DNA of 64,000 nucleotides, from contig CM041534.1 of the NCBI GenBank assembly GCA_023238725.1, forward strand, positions 392,501-456,500. Direction: 5' to 3'. The translations under genes and the position numbers were made by a program. Source of the DNA: Scortum barcoo. Taxonomy: Eukaryota; Chordata; Actinopteri; Centrarchiformes; Terapontidae. Below the pieces are notes generated by a model. It saw only the letters and a program-made list of their open reading frames with translations, was not told the DNA's origin and did no database searches. Numbering within the stretch: the first letter of the stretch is position 1; each line of letters opens with the position of its first letter. Positions 1 to 12,314 of the stretch are shown piece after piece.

Positions 1-300
1 ACAGCTTTGTGGCGATTGTTACCAAGACGCGATGGCTGGATAACAACATCCCAGATGCGCAAGCAATGGACCTAGAGGGGCCTCTCTTCTCCGGGCGGAC
101 AGGACTGCAGCCTCAGAGAAACACAGAGGCGGGAGCCGTCTACATGTCACCGCTGAGCTAATGCTAAATTAGCACTGGAGGAGCTGTACTGCATGATCAG
201 TCTGCAGATGAAGAACAATCCAGAGGCGGCTGTGATCATGGCCGGAATGAAACTTTAACCATGTCGAGTTAAAGGCAGTTTTCCCCAAATTCCATCGACC
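1..300 (+). mobile_element. Rex1-like LINE, endonuclease-domain fragment
   Basis: A fragment of the apurinic-type endonuclease domain of a fish non-LTR retrotransposon. Reading + strand frames gives LDNNIPDAQAMDLEG near 34-80. Around 173-225 it gives ALEELYCMISLQMKNNPEA followed by AAVIMAG. A frameshift near 240 then leads to FNHVELKAVFPKFHR, the core of the GDFNH endonuclease motif with the acidic D lost. A block between these stretches is missing compared with the usual family protein, and there are stops, so it is dead. The element starts outside or at the window edge. The Rex1 name is from remembered motif similarity; another LINE clade with the same endonuclease signature is possible. 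Confidence 0.6.
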
Positions 301-433
301 CCCCCCCATTATACATTGCTGCTACAACTTTAAATCTTTAGATATTTATGTACATATTACATATTTTTACATATATTTATGTTTAAAGCTGGAAGTCACC
401 AATCTTAATTTCGTTAAAACATAACATACATAA

Positions 434-617
434 GATTCTTGGGAATGAATTGGATCGATTAGTCAAAAAAGCGTGTCCCACAAATCAGCAGTGTCTTATT
501 GATGAACTTAAGAAAGCCTGGAATGCAATTCCTGGCACATACCTTAAAAAACTGTGGAACGAATGCCTCGTATATGCCATGCCAGAGGAGGTTACTTTGA
601 AGAAAGCAAAAGTCTAA
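434..617 (+). mobile_element. Tc1/mariner-like transposase, C-terminal relic
   Basis: An uninterrupted 55-codon stretch from 450 ends in a natural-looking TAA at 615-617. It reads LDRLVKKACPTNQQCLIDELKKAW in part, then NAIPGTYLKKLWNECL. This resembles the C-terminal tail of Tc1/mariner transposases, in which a helix with DELKKAW and IP precedes a run of basic residues. The catalytic domain is absent. It lies upstream of a separate central transposase fragment (1806-2100) on the same strand, so the order is wrong for one simple element. The two are probably independent relics or a rearranged one. Confidence 0.45.
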
Positions 618-774
618 GCAAGAAAAACTCAAATACCTGATGATTTATAGTAAAAATGTATTCTGATAAGTTACTCTTTATATAATAATCATGTTTATTT
701 TGTTGCAAAGTTTACCAATGAAACTATTATCTTTTTTTGTACAAATTTGATCCTGCTTCCAAACTTTTGGCCTG

Positions 775-798
775 TACACACACACACACACACACACA
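775..798. repeat. (AC)n microsatellite
   Basis: About 12 uninterrupted AC units. The surrounding stretch from 618 to 1777 holds no recognisable gene; it also has a short A-run near 1089-1105. Confidence 0.9.
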
Positions 799-1777
799 TC
801 AGTAGCACTGAGTAATTGACTTGCAGTACTTTTTGTTTTTCTCTGTAAGTACCTTGGATGAAAAATGTATTCATTGGGCCCAGCAAATACTGTAGAGAGG
901 TTTTCCCAATACTTGCTTGTTCATGAAAAGTATAATTGACTTTTGCATGTACATGCACACTTTGCCTTCCACCACAGCCTTATCCCTCTACCCTGTTTAG
1001 AATGTCTCTGTCCTCACACTGCATTGCCAAGAAGTCTATGAGCAGTTCCTCTGTCCCTGGGATGCTGAGAGGAGCGTTTTTGTTGATGGCAAAAAAAAAA
1101 AAAAACTATCACAAAGTTTTTTTTAATTTCCTCTGCACTAAAAAACATTTCCTGCACTAAAAACCCATACTTGATATCTAAAACCTATTTTATCCCAAAA
1201 CTATTTTATCTACATCAGAGTGCAGTTGATACAGACATCGTTGCAGAGGATTGTGATTATGTCTGAAAAAAATGCCTGAATTCCTGAATAGCTTGCCTTA
1301 ATTATTGGTATTGTCTGCATGATACAGAGGTGAATGGTTGACATCCATATCACTCTATAGAGATGAAGCCATTCTTTTCCTCCCTGCCCTGAAAATGGTC
1401 TCTTTGATGCCCACAGCCAGCCAGGAAATTGTCATCTCATGTGTTTTTCCTCCTTTTCTCTCACCAGAAGGTACATGGTTGTCTTTAACTATCCTGTGTT
1501 CACTCACAGCGCAGACCTCTCTTGTCAATCATTGTCACAGTGGACACACTGCCACTGTCAAATTGATGCTGTCAAACTCAGACACTGAATTTTTTAAGTG
1601 ACAAATGATGTGCGGTTGCAGCAATCCCAGCAGTCAAAAGAAAGGTCCCTGCAGACAGTAGAAAGGAGATGTCACCCTCAATGCCACCCAACCTGATTGT
1701 ACCAGAGGAACTCTAATGTTATTGGAAAATATACTGTTGCATCAGACTTAATAATGAATTGAAACCCACTTTCAAAC

Positions 1778-1802
1778 TACACACACACACACACACACAC
1801 AC
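1778..1802. repeat. (AC)n microsatellite beside a Tc1-like relic
   Basis: An AC dinucleotide run of about 12 units directly next to the 5' end of the Tc1-like transposase fragment. Confidence 0.9.
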
Positions 1803-1805
1803 ATT

Positions 1806-2100
1806 TTTAGCATCTTGCGGTCTGCTCTGGGGGGTGAACTTGCTTGGACGGGCAGACCCCAAATTCTTTTGATATCATATCATACCAACTATGAAGCATG
1901 GAGGTGGAAGTGTCATGGTTTGGGGATGCTTTGCTGCAGCAGGACCTAACCAGCTCACCATCATAGAATCCACCATGAATTCTACTGTGTATCAGAGGGT
2001 GCTTGAAGAACATGTGAAACCATCTGTAAAAAAGTTAAAGCTGAAGCGGAACTGGACACTCCAACATGACAATAATCCAAAACATACCAGTATCAACCAC
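1806..2100 (+). mobile_element. Tc1-like transposase, central catalytic fragment
   Basis: The open stretch 1891-2145 begins MKHGGGSVMVWGCFAAAGP, the hallmark segment of Tc1-family DDE transposases. It continues through a helix region to LQHDNNPKHTS, which carries the second catalytic aspartate. The reading before 1891 is frameshifted (GGELAWTGRPQ-like). The third catalytic acidic residue and the usual SPDLNPIE motif are missing because similarity stops near 2090. It is therefore a truncated, inactive relic. No terminal inverted repeats were found around it. Confidence 0.8.
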
Positions 2101-5100
2101 AAGAATACTTGCTTCGCTCTAATCTTTAGAAGTTTTGTTATATAGATTTTGAAATCATGCTACAATTGAGCTCAGATGACATTCAATGTCCTACGCATTA
2201 ATTACTAAAATAACACATAGAATAAAACTTGTTTTGTACTTTAACAAGGTTGCTTGTTGAAAAAAAAAAACACCTTCTCGGTCTAGCACACCCTGGTATA
2301 AAGCAAAAGAGATTAAATAAATTATTTCCATTCAAAAAAGAGTGATGAAAAGCAATGATCATCTTGTGCTGACCTATTCTTGCAGATTGTATTTCACAGT
2401 GATTCCTAAAAATGCAATTTTGTAATTCGGGTATTTGTTAAATGACAAAAGTCACTCTAATCCAAACCCTGCTAAAATAGAAACTGTTTTTATTTGTTTA
2501 AGGGTGCAAGGCTATATATTCAGTATATATGTGAATATATATGCAGGTTAAAGTTGGTAAGTAAGTAGGTAAGTTTGAATAGAAAGATTTAACAAGGATG
2601 TTGCATTTTGTCAGCTAATCTCATTGCTCACATTTGACTAAATGTCTTATTTCCACCATCATTTTCTGACTTAATTTAGACACAATACTGCAGGTAAAAG
2701 AAGACTGTAAATACAGCAATTATAATATTTTTTTATAGTATCCACATTGTAAAAAGATGGTTAATATACAGTGAGTATTTATATTTATATCTTGATGCAC
2801 AGTGAAAAAAGGAATAAGGACTCCAAGTGTAAAATTAAACACACGCACATAAATTTAGTGTCCTTTGGAACACAATGGAAATGGAGTCAAATACATGTGA
2901 TCAGCTGGTTTCCTGGGAGTAGCTAAGCTTAATGAAGTAATTAATTATACTGCAATGTATTGGGAATGGTCAGCCCACATCCAATTACTCCTATTGGAAA
3001 GGAAATAGAGGAGATCCCTTGGTGCCCCATTCTATGGCAAACATCTAACAACTTCCTGGAATGTAACAACAAAATAAGCAACACTTGTTTGGTGGAGGTA
3101 TTTCTGCATCATTTCATGGTGTACAGTGACAGGAGATATCTGAAACAGGGAGAGAGAAAAAGACATAGATTTAAACTCTAACCTGGAAGTCCTTTTTTCT
3201 CAGCATCATGTCAACATGTGATGTTATATTACAGAAAGTAGGGAGAAACAGCCTTTGCAGAAGAGTAAGTGTTCCGATTTTCTTAACCCAGTGCACATAT
3301 ACATATACAGTGCACATCATCAATAGATGAAGCAGACCTCCTGTCTTCAGATGGCTGTGAAGACACCAGAGTAAAGCAAAAGCCTTCAGTGTAAGCTACT
3401 AACTCTTGTGACTAAAAATAATCCATTTTGATTCTTTCTTGCTGCCAGTAGGCTTTTAACAGCGCATAACATGTTGCTTACATGACTGAGCTGATAATGG
3501 TGCTTTTCACCAATGTGTCTCAGAGACAATTCTCAAACTGTTCCAGATTTATTACACTCAGCCCAGTTTAAGAATTTGTTCCAAACTGTACTGCTGAATA
3601 GGGGAAACTATTCATCTACTGGGTTATTTTCAAGAGACTTTAAGTGTTCAAAGTGTACAAATATAATGAAATATAAAATCTAATTACAAATTTGAGTTCC
3701 CACTTACAATTTGGCCAAGTAGTTAGTTTGGCCAAATAGTAGGCTGGCTGCGACCCCAAACTCTATTGCAATCTTTCATCAGCATGATAAATCTAGCCAA
3801 AAAAACTGCAGTAGAAACTATTTGTTCCATATATAGATTTAAAATAACATATACATATATAAGACCACTCATTTTTCCCTTGCAAGCTGTAGTTGGCAGC
3901 TTTGTCATAGCACTAAACACAACAATGCACACATTTCATTTTGTGCCTTTTTTTATTTTTCTGTTATTTTATTGTCTTTCTATCAAAATCAACATGAATT
4001 ACAGAAACCAGGAATTAAGAAAAAAAATATGACGGTTTGGTGTTTTCTTGGTGGGTCACCATTAAATTATATTGTAGCTGCTGTTTCTTAGTCTTTTACC
4101 TCCTCCTACTTCATTCCCTTTAAAGACTTGTAGGATTAGATGAGGCATCATCCCCATACGCATCTTGCTTAAATCCTCTCTATCCACCATTCTCAGTCTG
4201 GGGTGCCCTTAATCTCTACTTCACTCACTAACACTGCACTGCACTAGCTCTGCAGCTTCTGGCTTCTTACTCCTCCTTGTTCTTTGCATGATTCTCGCCA
4301 CTCAGCACTGACCTCCATGAATGCCTTGAAAAAAACCCATGCGCCAAGTGTTAAGACAATGTTTTTACATACTCACCAATCATCCTTTCATGAGAATAAG
4401 ACAGGAAAATAATGTCAAATCCTCAGGGAAGAATGAGAACGGAGAATGGGAAAATGTAAAAAGTAGGCTAGTAAGCTCGGATTGACAATGATTATGAAGA
4501 ACTCTTTTAATTGCATCATGTTGAGGTTTTAGATATTACAGAATGTTACCACTTTGAATTCAGCTGCTTTTTTTCACAAGAAATCTAGGCCTAGGTGAAG
4601 CCAAGAACAAAATGAATACTTGTTTACATTATGGAGTGATTTCTGAGGCTCACACGTGTAATGCACAGAAAAACATCTGATTAAAAACAGCATGTGGGGT
4701 GCAGCTCAGCCAGAGAGATGATTGTTTGCGGATACAGATAGAGGACTCCACTGTTTGTCCTGAATGGATGGAGATAGGATGTCCATCCAAGATATTTTGG
4801 CTACTTCAGCAGATTTGCCAATCAAATCCAAAGGGCACAGGGGAAACTTGGGTTAACACAGAAAGTAATTGAAAGATTTAATGGTTTTTAAAAAACAAAG
4901 CTTAGGATACTATATATCCATACATAGATACAGTGCTTATAAATTGCTGTATTAAAAGGAGACCTTTTAATATGATTTCTGAGCTGTAGCTTCACAGTAA
5001 TTTGTCATGATACCTTTAAAAGAAACCTTGTGAATTTACATGTAATTGCCATCTCCTTAAAAGAGAATTATACCTAGTTAGTGATGGAAAACATATCTTC

Positions 5101-6200
5101 GTTGGCCCATTTTGCCCAGTGAAAAAGCTAGTTCTCTATAGTACTTTATTTAATTATTTTAGAAACTGCTAAGTTTTGGAGTGCTCAAGAATGTTGTGTT
5201 GTTTTATCTGATACATGATTTTATCCTTACAGGTTCATGTAAAGATATGAATGGAGCTGATCCAGTTCAGTCCAACTGAAATTACTACTACTCTGTTTAC
5301 TAGCTTAGCAATTTAACTGGCAGTTTTATATATTTCCTTATTTGGAAGACAGATTGACATTTTCTACAGGAGAATATATGTATTGTCCCATATTGATGCC
5401 TCCGTCTTTATGCCTGTGACTCTGGAAGAGTAATTAGCGACATCATCAACACACTATTGAATTGAATTTATATTTTATTATTTTTTCCCACAGACTAATC
5501 TTTAACATCTTGCACTAAGTCCTGTTTTAAGATTTTGGCATGATGACTGGCTATGATGACTTTTACTGGTAGTATTAAAAATACACTGTGGTGGACAACA
5601 ATGCTCACTATTATCACATAAAAATTCTACACATAAGGGCTTTAATGGATGTGGAAAAGTGACACATATGCAACTATTAGCACCACTTTACATGTTATAA
5701 TTTATCAACCCACTTACGATGTATGGTGTTTGGACAGAGAAAAGTGCTTAAAAAAAGACCAAATAGTACAGGATTTCAAAGATTATCCATATGCTAAAAT
5801 TAACGCTATTTAGCATTCTCTGGAGGTGTATCCTGGTTTCTTTTACATATGAAATATTCAAGTCAGTTTTCTATGGCTGGTTCTAGTTTCTAACATCCCT
5901 AGATTATTTTGTGTTCGTTTCCACAAATGAGTTGAGATTTATATTTGTAATTAAATGGTTACAGTCCTCAAAATTCTGCCTAATGCTATATATGTAGTGT
6001 TAATATCCTGAATTGAACTGATTAATCTGCCTCCTCTTGTTGAAGTCAGTTTTTACACTAAGTTTTCACTCTCAGTGAATCACTGTGACAAACGCTGGAC
6101 CTAGTATTTATTTCTATTCTCCTTTAAATTGCATGTTGAATTGTCTTGTTGAGACTGGCTGTTCGACTGCATCTATTTCCTGAGGAGCAGTCATGACAGC
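2101..6200. other. AT-rich non-coding stretch
   Basis: No recognisable exon, RNA gene or transposon. Short open frames at 2960-3181 and 3723-4032 show no domain, splice or composition support. Contains A-runs near 2261 and TATA-rich patches near 2514-2545. Confidence 0.6.
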
Positions 6201-6201
6201 T

Positions 6202-6202
6202 T

Positions 6203-6235
<33 letters not shown>

Positions 6236-6254
6236 AAGAAAGAGACAAAGAGAG
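6202..6254. repeat. Compound (GT)n(GA)n microsatellite
   Basis: About 11 GT units run straight into an imperfect GA/GAAA purine tract. The following stretch to 7158 has no recognisable feature. Confidence 0.85.
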
Positions 6255-7157
6255 TAGGTGGAGCACATATTAGGAGCCCGTCCTTTTCCTCCTCCATTAG
6301 GGGAGGGCACCTCTTCAGTTCAGCCTATTCACACAGCAAGAATGCTGCCGTTTTTTCTTGTAGTACTGATACTGGCATTTAATTCCCAAAATAATTCCCA
6401 AAATTCCTGTGTAAACAGTATTCAGAGCAGCAAGTGAAAAAAACACAGAATCATAAAAGCTTTTAAATTGTGTTACTATTGTGTTACTATTGGTTATTGT
6501 GTATACTCTGGAAAAAGATAAGCAATGCAGACATTTATATGTAAATGTTGCCTTTAAATATTTCTTTCAGTAATTTGTTCAGTAAGTTATCTTCTATCTG
6601 ATTGGGGTGTTAAAGTGTAAGGTTATAAAGGTCTTTGAAAATGCTTCTGTAATTAGTGTACTAAGCTGCAGAGTGCTTTTTGTTTACATCTTTGTGTATA
6701 AAGAAACAAGTGTGTATGTCCACACTGAGGGATAGAGTGGAGTGACAGGAGTGGGTATGGGCGGTATTTGATAAAGCCAGAGTTTCTGTGGAAGTGGCAC
6801 TTCGCTGTGATGAAGGAGACGAAAGCCAAAGGCACGTTAATTATGCATCTGTCTCCAATGGATAACACTCAGAGGAGACATGTCCTGATTCATTTGGCAG
6901 ATTTTTCTTTACTTCTGCTCAGGGATTTCAAGGAGATGATTTATTGATCTTGCTCCAACTGTGTCCTGTTGTTATTGTTGAATTCTGATTTGCCTCTGAT
7001 TATGGACTGCCTCGGCTTCCTAAGTGAGTGCAGCTGGAGATAGAAGTGTGCACTGTGGGGATGCAGCTATGTCTGTTTTTTTCTCATATTCCCTCAGAAA
7101 TAGTCATAGAATCTGCTGATATTATGTAAAAATGACACAGATGAAACCCATTAAGAG

Positions 7158-7290
7158 GAAGTGTTAAGTTAATGATAAGACAAAGATAACTGACTGACAC
7201 ACAGACAAGACCCGTTTCACCTATTCTCCTTTTTCTTTGAACTACCTTAGCAACCACAGTTATGGGCCGGTTTCCTACCAAAGTTTCAGG
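7158..7290 (-). repeat. Diverged inverted member of the 7.8/8.7-kb repeat family
   Basis: Read on the - strand, this segment matches the region around 8660-8785 on the + strand. Shared blocks include AACTTTGGTAGGAAAC, AGGTAGTTCAAAG, GGTCTTGTCTGTG and CTTATCATTAACTTAACACT. It is clearly diverged and carries an extra roughly 20-bp insertion (TCAGTCAGTTATCTTTG-like). It lies about 550 bp from the first direct copy in opposite orientation, so the strands could pair as an imperfect stem. The element type is unknown. Confidence 0.75.
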
Positions 7291-7800
7291 CCTCCTGGAC
7301 TCAAAACCATATTAATTAGACAATATTAGTCTGCTTGTCTAGCACATCAGACATCCCATTAAGAGACAGTTTTGTAAATCCAACAGCCATAAAAAACAGC
7401 TCACTGATATCTGTTTGTGTTGCTGAACCTGTTTTTCTTGTTCTTTTCTTGGTCTTGCTTTTACTTCTACTGATCTACGTATAAACAATCTGCAGCAGGG
7501 GGATTGTGAAAAAGATCGATACAGAGGCCAAATAAAAGGGGCTTTAAGTGATAAGCACTGATTTCTTAATAGTGTTAAAAAAAAGGTGAAGAAAAATAAA
7601 AATCTTTAAAAACATTAAAATATGGCTACATGCCAGATTTTTTATTCAAGAAGCAAAGTGTGCCAAGATTAATCATTAAAATACCTTTCTTTAATTCTTA
7701 TTAGTATGCCAAAGCTTGCAGATAAATCTGAAAATGCTCATAGGGATTGTTTTATAAGGCAATGGAGTTTTGTTGTTTAGTTTAAGGACTTTTAAGGACT

Positions 7801-7971
7801 CAAAGATAAAAGAGAAGGGGTGAAACAGGTCTTGTCTGTGTTTGTCTTATCATTAACTTAACACTTAACACAACAGAGATGAACAGTAGTCATTTAGATG
7901 AGACACTACAGACTTTTAAGAACAATAGTGTCTGTCTCGAAGCAGGTGGGAACTGCCTGGCATCTGGTCTT
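7801..7971 (+). repeat. 171-bp direct repeat, copy 1
   Basis: Base-for-base identical by eye to 8712-8882. It starts CAAAGATAAAAGAGAAGGGG and ends GGCATCTGGTCTT. The flanks differ: here it is preceded by a short TTTTAAGGACT duplication (7786-7800) rather than by the extra block found at copy 2. No open reading frame or terminal repeats. Perfect identity against a diverged third relative implies a recent local duplication, gene conversion or an assembly artefact. Confidence 0.9.
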
Positions 7972-8294
7972 TGATTTTCAATGCATATATGCAATATTTG
8001 CCACAATACTAAACATTGATTACTCTATTATTTTTTTTTAATGTATCATATGGTAGTTAAGTTGTGAGCACAGGTGATCTAATGGCACTATTTTAATTCA
8101 ACATCAAACATGTTCAACATCAAAAGAAAACGGAAGTTCTACTACTACCACTAGATCATGATGCCACTTATAAATCTGTTGGAGGAAATGCCCCACAAAC
8201 AGCAAAGTAATACAAGGGGGAAAAAAAAACAAATCTTTCCTGCTTGTTTTCAAGCTGGGAAAAGAAATTAAGAAATTAGCCTGCAGGACTGTGG

Positions 8295-8312
8295 AACCCT
8301 AACCCTAACCCT
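8295..8312. repeat. Short telomere-like (AACCCT)3
   Basis: Three perfect copies of the vertebrate telomeric hexamer, flanked on both sides by CTGTGGAA. Too short to be a true telomere remnant with confidence. Confidence 0.7.
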
Positions 8313-8654
8313 GTGGAAAGTGTTACATATTGAGCACTGTGAGGGTGAGGGATTTTTCTATTACTGACCATGATTCTACTTGAAGTGTATAATCTGTGTC
8401 AGATATGCAGGCTCAAAGTGACTCATTAGCCTATGACCAGTATATTCATTTGAAAGAGTGAGTAATAAATTATTATCCTCTATAGCTCACAGTACATTAT
8501 AGACAAGCTGTGTAGTAGTACTATATACTATATTTATATATAATATATATAAATTTTAAGTCTTTTGCTTCATCACACATCATTGAAGAATCTGGAAACA
8601 ACTGAAGTAGCAAAGAAACAGGCAAAGACAGACAGTAGTAGACAGGTACCAGGA

Positions 8655-8882
8655 ACTGTAACTTTGGTAGGAAACCCGCCTATATCTGTGGCAGAGGTTG
8701 CTGAGGTAGTTCAAAGATAAAAGAGAAGGGGTGAAACAGGTCTTGTCTGTGTTTGTCTTATCATTAACTTAACACTTAACACAACAGAGATGAACAGTAG
8801 TCATTTAGATGAGACACTACAGACTTTTAAGAACAATAGTGTCTGTCTCGAAGCAGGTGGGAACTGCCTGGCATCTGGTCTT
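8655..8882 (+). repeat. 171-bp direct repeat, copy 2, with longer 5' block
   Basis: Positions 8712-8882 are identical to 7801-7971. The preceding 8658-8711 (AACTTTGGTAGGAAAC through GAGGTAGTT) is absent from copy 1 but present, diverged and inverted, at about 7245-7290. Copy 2 is therefore the more complete member and the likely source of copy 1. The family is not recognised. Confidence 0.85.
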
Positions 8883-9190
8883 ACACATGAGCCTCCCTCT
8901 TTTGTAGCCTGAGATGTTCTTGATTGTCTGCTGCATATCTTTGTTGTTGCTGCTTGTGATGTCTCCACTTTGCCTCCTTTATGCCAGCTTTCAGTGTCAT
9001 CCTGGCAGTGTTGTATGCCTCCTTGTCACCCAACTGTCACCTTACTGAAAAGCAGCTTTTTTGACCAACTAATGAAGGCCTGTAGCATTTTCACAAGGCT
9101 TTTAACACAACAGACTCTTCAACTCCCCTGTGTTTGACTGTTTTTTCCAGTCCCTGCTAGTATTTGAGTAAATGGCTGCTATGGCTTAAC

Positions 9191-9663
9191 CAGTGGCATT
9201 GCCAGGCGATTTTGCATTGCTGATTTTGCTTCACCCCTGAATGTTTTGAGCGTTACCCCGATTCTGAATGTAATTTCAAATGTTGAATGACAATGTGAAA
9301 ACTCAAAATCATGAGATTAGAATCATAAGTTGCATATAAGCAATTTATCCATTGCCTTCGTAACACAAGCAGTCCGTCAAGTAAACATAGGTCTCAAGCT
9401 CTCTCCAAAGAGGCTGTATTGCTGTCTGTATACTACTGTTTCTTCTTCTATACTGAGTGGAGGTGGGGCAGGGAGAAAAGGGGTCTAATCAGCGCAGTGT
9501 GACGTTAACTCAATGTTGCTGGATCGGTGAGGATAGAGGTAACAGCAAGTAGAGAGTAGAGAATGAAAAATGGGCTGCAAAGTTGCTGCAAAGAAGCAAC
9601 TCAATACTGATGATTGAATATGGGCTAAGCCCCAAATATCCTCAAATGTTGGCCACACCCCTG
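9191..9663. mobile_element. Short non-autonomous hAT-type element (MITE)
   Basis: The left end CAGTGGCATTGCCAGG and the right end, read inverted as CAGGGGTGTGGCCAAC, agree at 11 of the first 14 positions and begin with the CAG typical of hAT elements. The flanks are GGCTTAAC (9183-9190) and GGCTGAAC (9664-9671), an 8-bp target duplication with one mismatch, the length expected of hAT. The 473-bp body has no useful open frame, so it would depend on a transposase supplied elsewhere. Confidence 0.65.
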
Positions 9664-9671
9664 GGCTGAAC

Positions 9672-11655
9672 TATAAAAGCAAAGATCAATGAAACTTGGA
9701 AGTGAAACTGAAATGAGTTCCAAAAACATACCTGCAATTACTATTGTATTGAGTATTGTCCCAGGTGCCATGAAAGACAGCTAAATGAAAATCTTTGAGA
9801 TTTTAATGCTTTAAAGTTGTTTTTCTTTAAACTAATTCATAGCATATTGTATTAGCATATTTCAACATGTTAATGAGTACCATTGTGATATTGAAAAATA
9901 AATATTGAAACAGAAAACAAGCTTTGAAGGCAAGGCTTCAGCAGATGGTGAATGTGTGGGCTTGTATAAATCTTTCATTTTGAGAATAAACATATTGCAG
10001 GTGGATTTCAGTGTGTTTCTTTCTATTGTTTCTATTGTTTTTTTGTTTGTTTTTTTGGATCGCTGCACTACAAAATGAACCTTTGGTGTAGAGCTTGCTT
10101 TTGTGAAATATCACATGGAGAAAAGGAACATATCTTGGACTGTTGCCATCAGAGCCTCCTGCAACAAAGAATAACCCTGCAGACAAACCATGTGGGTGGA
10201 GAGAGGAGACAGCTTTGCAGGAAAAACCCTTGTCTTGTACTTGCATGTGTTCATCTGCTTGCAAGACACCCAGAATGTTAGGAAAAAGTATTGTAAGTTG
10301 AGTCCAGTACTGTCATGCTGAGTTTAAAATACCAACATTTGAAACTCGAGAAATTTAAAAACTCAAAATATTTTCTACCACTGTAACCTTATCTTATTTA
10401 CTCCAAATTAGTGGTCATGGCGGTGGTCAATAGCTCCAAACTGAGCTAAGCCCTAGTTTTTATATAATAAAAAAGGTTTCAGCCCAATGAATGCAAAAAC
10501 ATGGCTATGACCTGGAATTGAAAACATAGAATTCTCAAGTATTAGAAATTAAAGCTGCTGAGCTTTTAGATTCTTCACCAGGCTTTGACATCATATTAGT
10601 TCAGCTCGGCTCCTCTCCTATCCCTTACATGTACTTTAAATAAACCAATATGCAGTTTTAAAATGGATAATAATAATAATCAAAGCAAATAATAATTGCT
10701 TCCTAGTGCAATATTAGTTAGTTTATTCATAAGACCAGTTTATCATTTTTATTAAAATGCTTGCTATTTGGTATGTAATTACTTAATCCTTATTAAGTAA
10801 TTACTTAATTACTTAATCTTAAAATTTGCTCTAGAGCTGCAATAAAAAGAGAGATAAGATGGATATTTTTAGTTTCTATATTGACTGTTTTTTTTTTTTT
10901 TTTTACATTTCCTGCTCTGTTTCTCTCAGGGCTTGTAACCCTTGCTGGTTTTGGTGTAAGGCACGTTTCTGCTGCCAAACAGAAATAAACAAGCTGTGAC
11001 TGAACCTGTACTGAACTGCTTGTATGAAGAAGATTCATGCTCATTATTCTACATTCTGTCTTTTTTCTGCAACTGCTACTGAACAAATAATCCAATTTCA
11101 AGCATGGACTGTTTAATTAAACAGCATATATGAATGTATGACTACCTGTGTGCATTCAGTGTCACAAACACTAATTTACTCTCATTTACCTATACATTTT
11201 GCACTTAACACTTATACTAAATGTAAAAAGGATTTTCTGGGCTTTTATAAGGTCGAGAAGACTGTGGCTTTCTTCAATATCCATTGCCTAAAATATATAT
11301 ATATATATATTAATTAGAGAGAGAGATATCTCTATTGTGTCCCAACAACTCATACATTTGGAAATTAAACACAACATGTATAATTTTCTTCTTCAAAAAT
11401 GATTTAAGATTAAATATTGATCTTTACTTTTGTTAGTCAAGAAGACATCAGTATTTGTTATATATTTTTTTTCTGCAGTATGGTTGCAACTATGAGTTGC
11501 TGCAGTATGCATGCAGTATCCTCCAACCTTATAAAATCCAAAATGATGTTGTCTTTTCTGCCACCAGGAGTTACTAATGTCATCCCTCATCATCAGTATA
11601 TATATCTTATTTGGAAAGTTGGAGGAAAGTTAGCTGTAGGAGAGTATAACGCTGG
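9672..11655. other. Non-coding stretch with simple repeats
   Basis: No recognisable exon or transposon. It contains a TAA-rich patch (10668-10690), a T-run (10888-10906) and an AT run (11291-11310) followed by a GA patch. The longest open frame (9938-10264, - strand) has no domain signature. Confidence 0.55.
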
Positions 11656-11659
11656 TAAT

Positions 11660-12060
11660 CAGAACAGATGAACCCAAATGCAAAACGCAACATGGTGGCA
11701 GACGATAAGAAGCAGAAGATGGTTTTAACAGAAATGCTAGATCTTACAGAGTTGTGGGCTTTGCAAGGCATCAGATACGCTGACACTATGACGAGACAAA
11801 CAAGAGACAGGGAGACAAGACAAGACAGGGAAGACAGGGGAAGACATGAGGTAATGGGGAAAAGCTGGAAACAATCAGGGGCAGGGCAGACAATCACACC
11901 AACAGGAAAACAAACAAGGGCAGGAAGTCAATATACCTGAAACGAGAGGAGAGTTAATATTTCAAAATAAAACAGGAAGTGCCAGATGAAAACAAGACTT
12001 GTGAAAACATGACAATACAGACACTTAACAGACATGACGAGACATGTAGTCTAGAAACTT
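11660..12060. repeat. Probable dispersed DNA-element fragment
   Basis: The run of ACAGGGAGACAAGACAAGAC-like purine-rich sequence, GAGGTAATGGGGAAAAGCTGG, and TTCAAAATAAAACAGGAAG near 11960 resembles a widespread fish dispersed repeat that I remember only loosely. I found no terminal inverted repeats or target duplication. The + strand frame 11668-11940 is judged to be a by-product of the low-complexity purine composition. Confidence 0.35.
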
Positions 12061-12314
12061 CAGGAACTTGACAGACTGAAGGTGTAGCTGTTCATGTACA
12101 CAGAGGGGATAGTCTGGGAATTAGAGACATGTCTTCCCAACTTCATATGTTACACAGGAAGTCAGTGAGACACCTGCAGGTAGGGTCAGGCATACATTTA
12201 GGAGATTGAAGTGAAGGGCCATGTTTACTGCAATGTCTACAGACCTCTTGGTTCAGTAGGCGAACTGTAGAGGTCCAGTAGTGGATCTATGGTGGTTTTG
12301 AGGAAACATGACAC

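Noticed and set aside
8295..8312. Interstitial telomere
   Set aside because: Only three hexamers; this can arise by chance or as part of a dispersed repeat.
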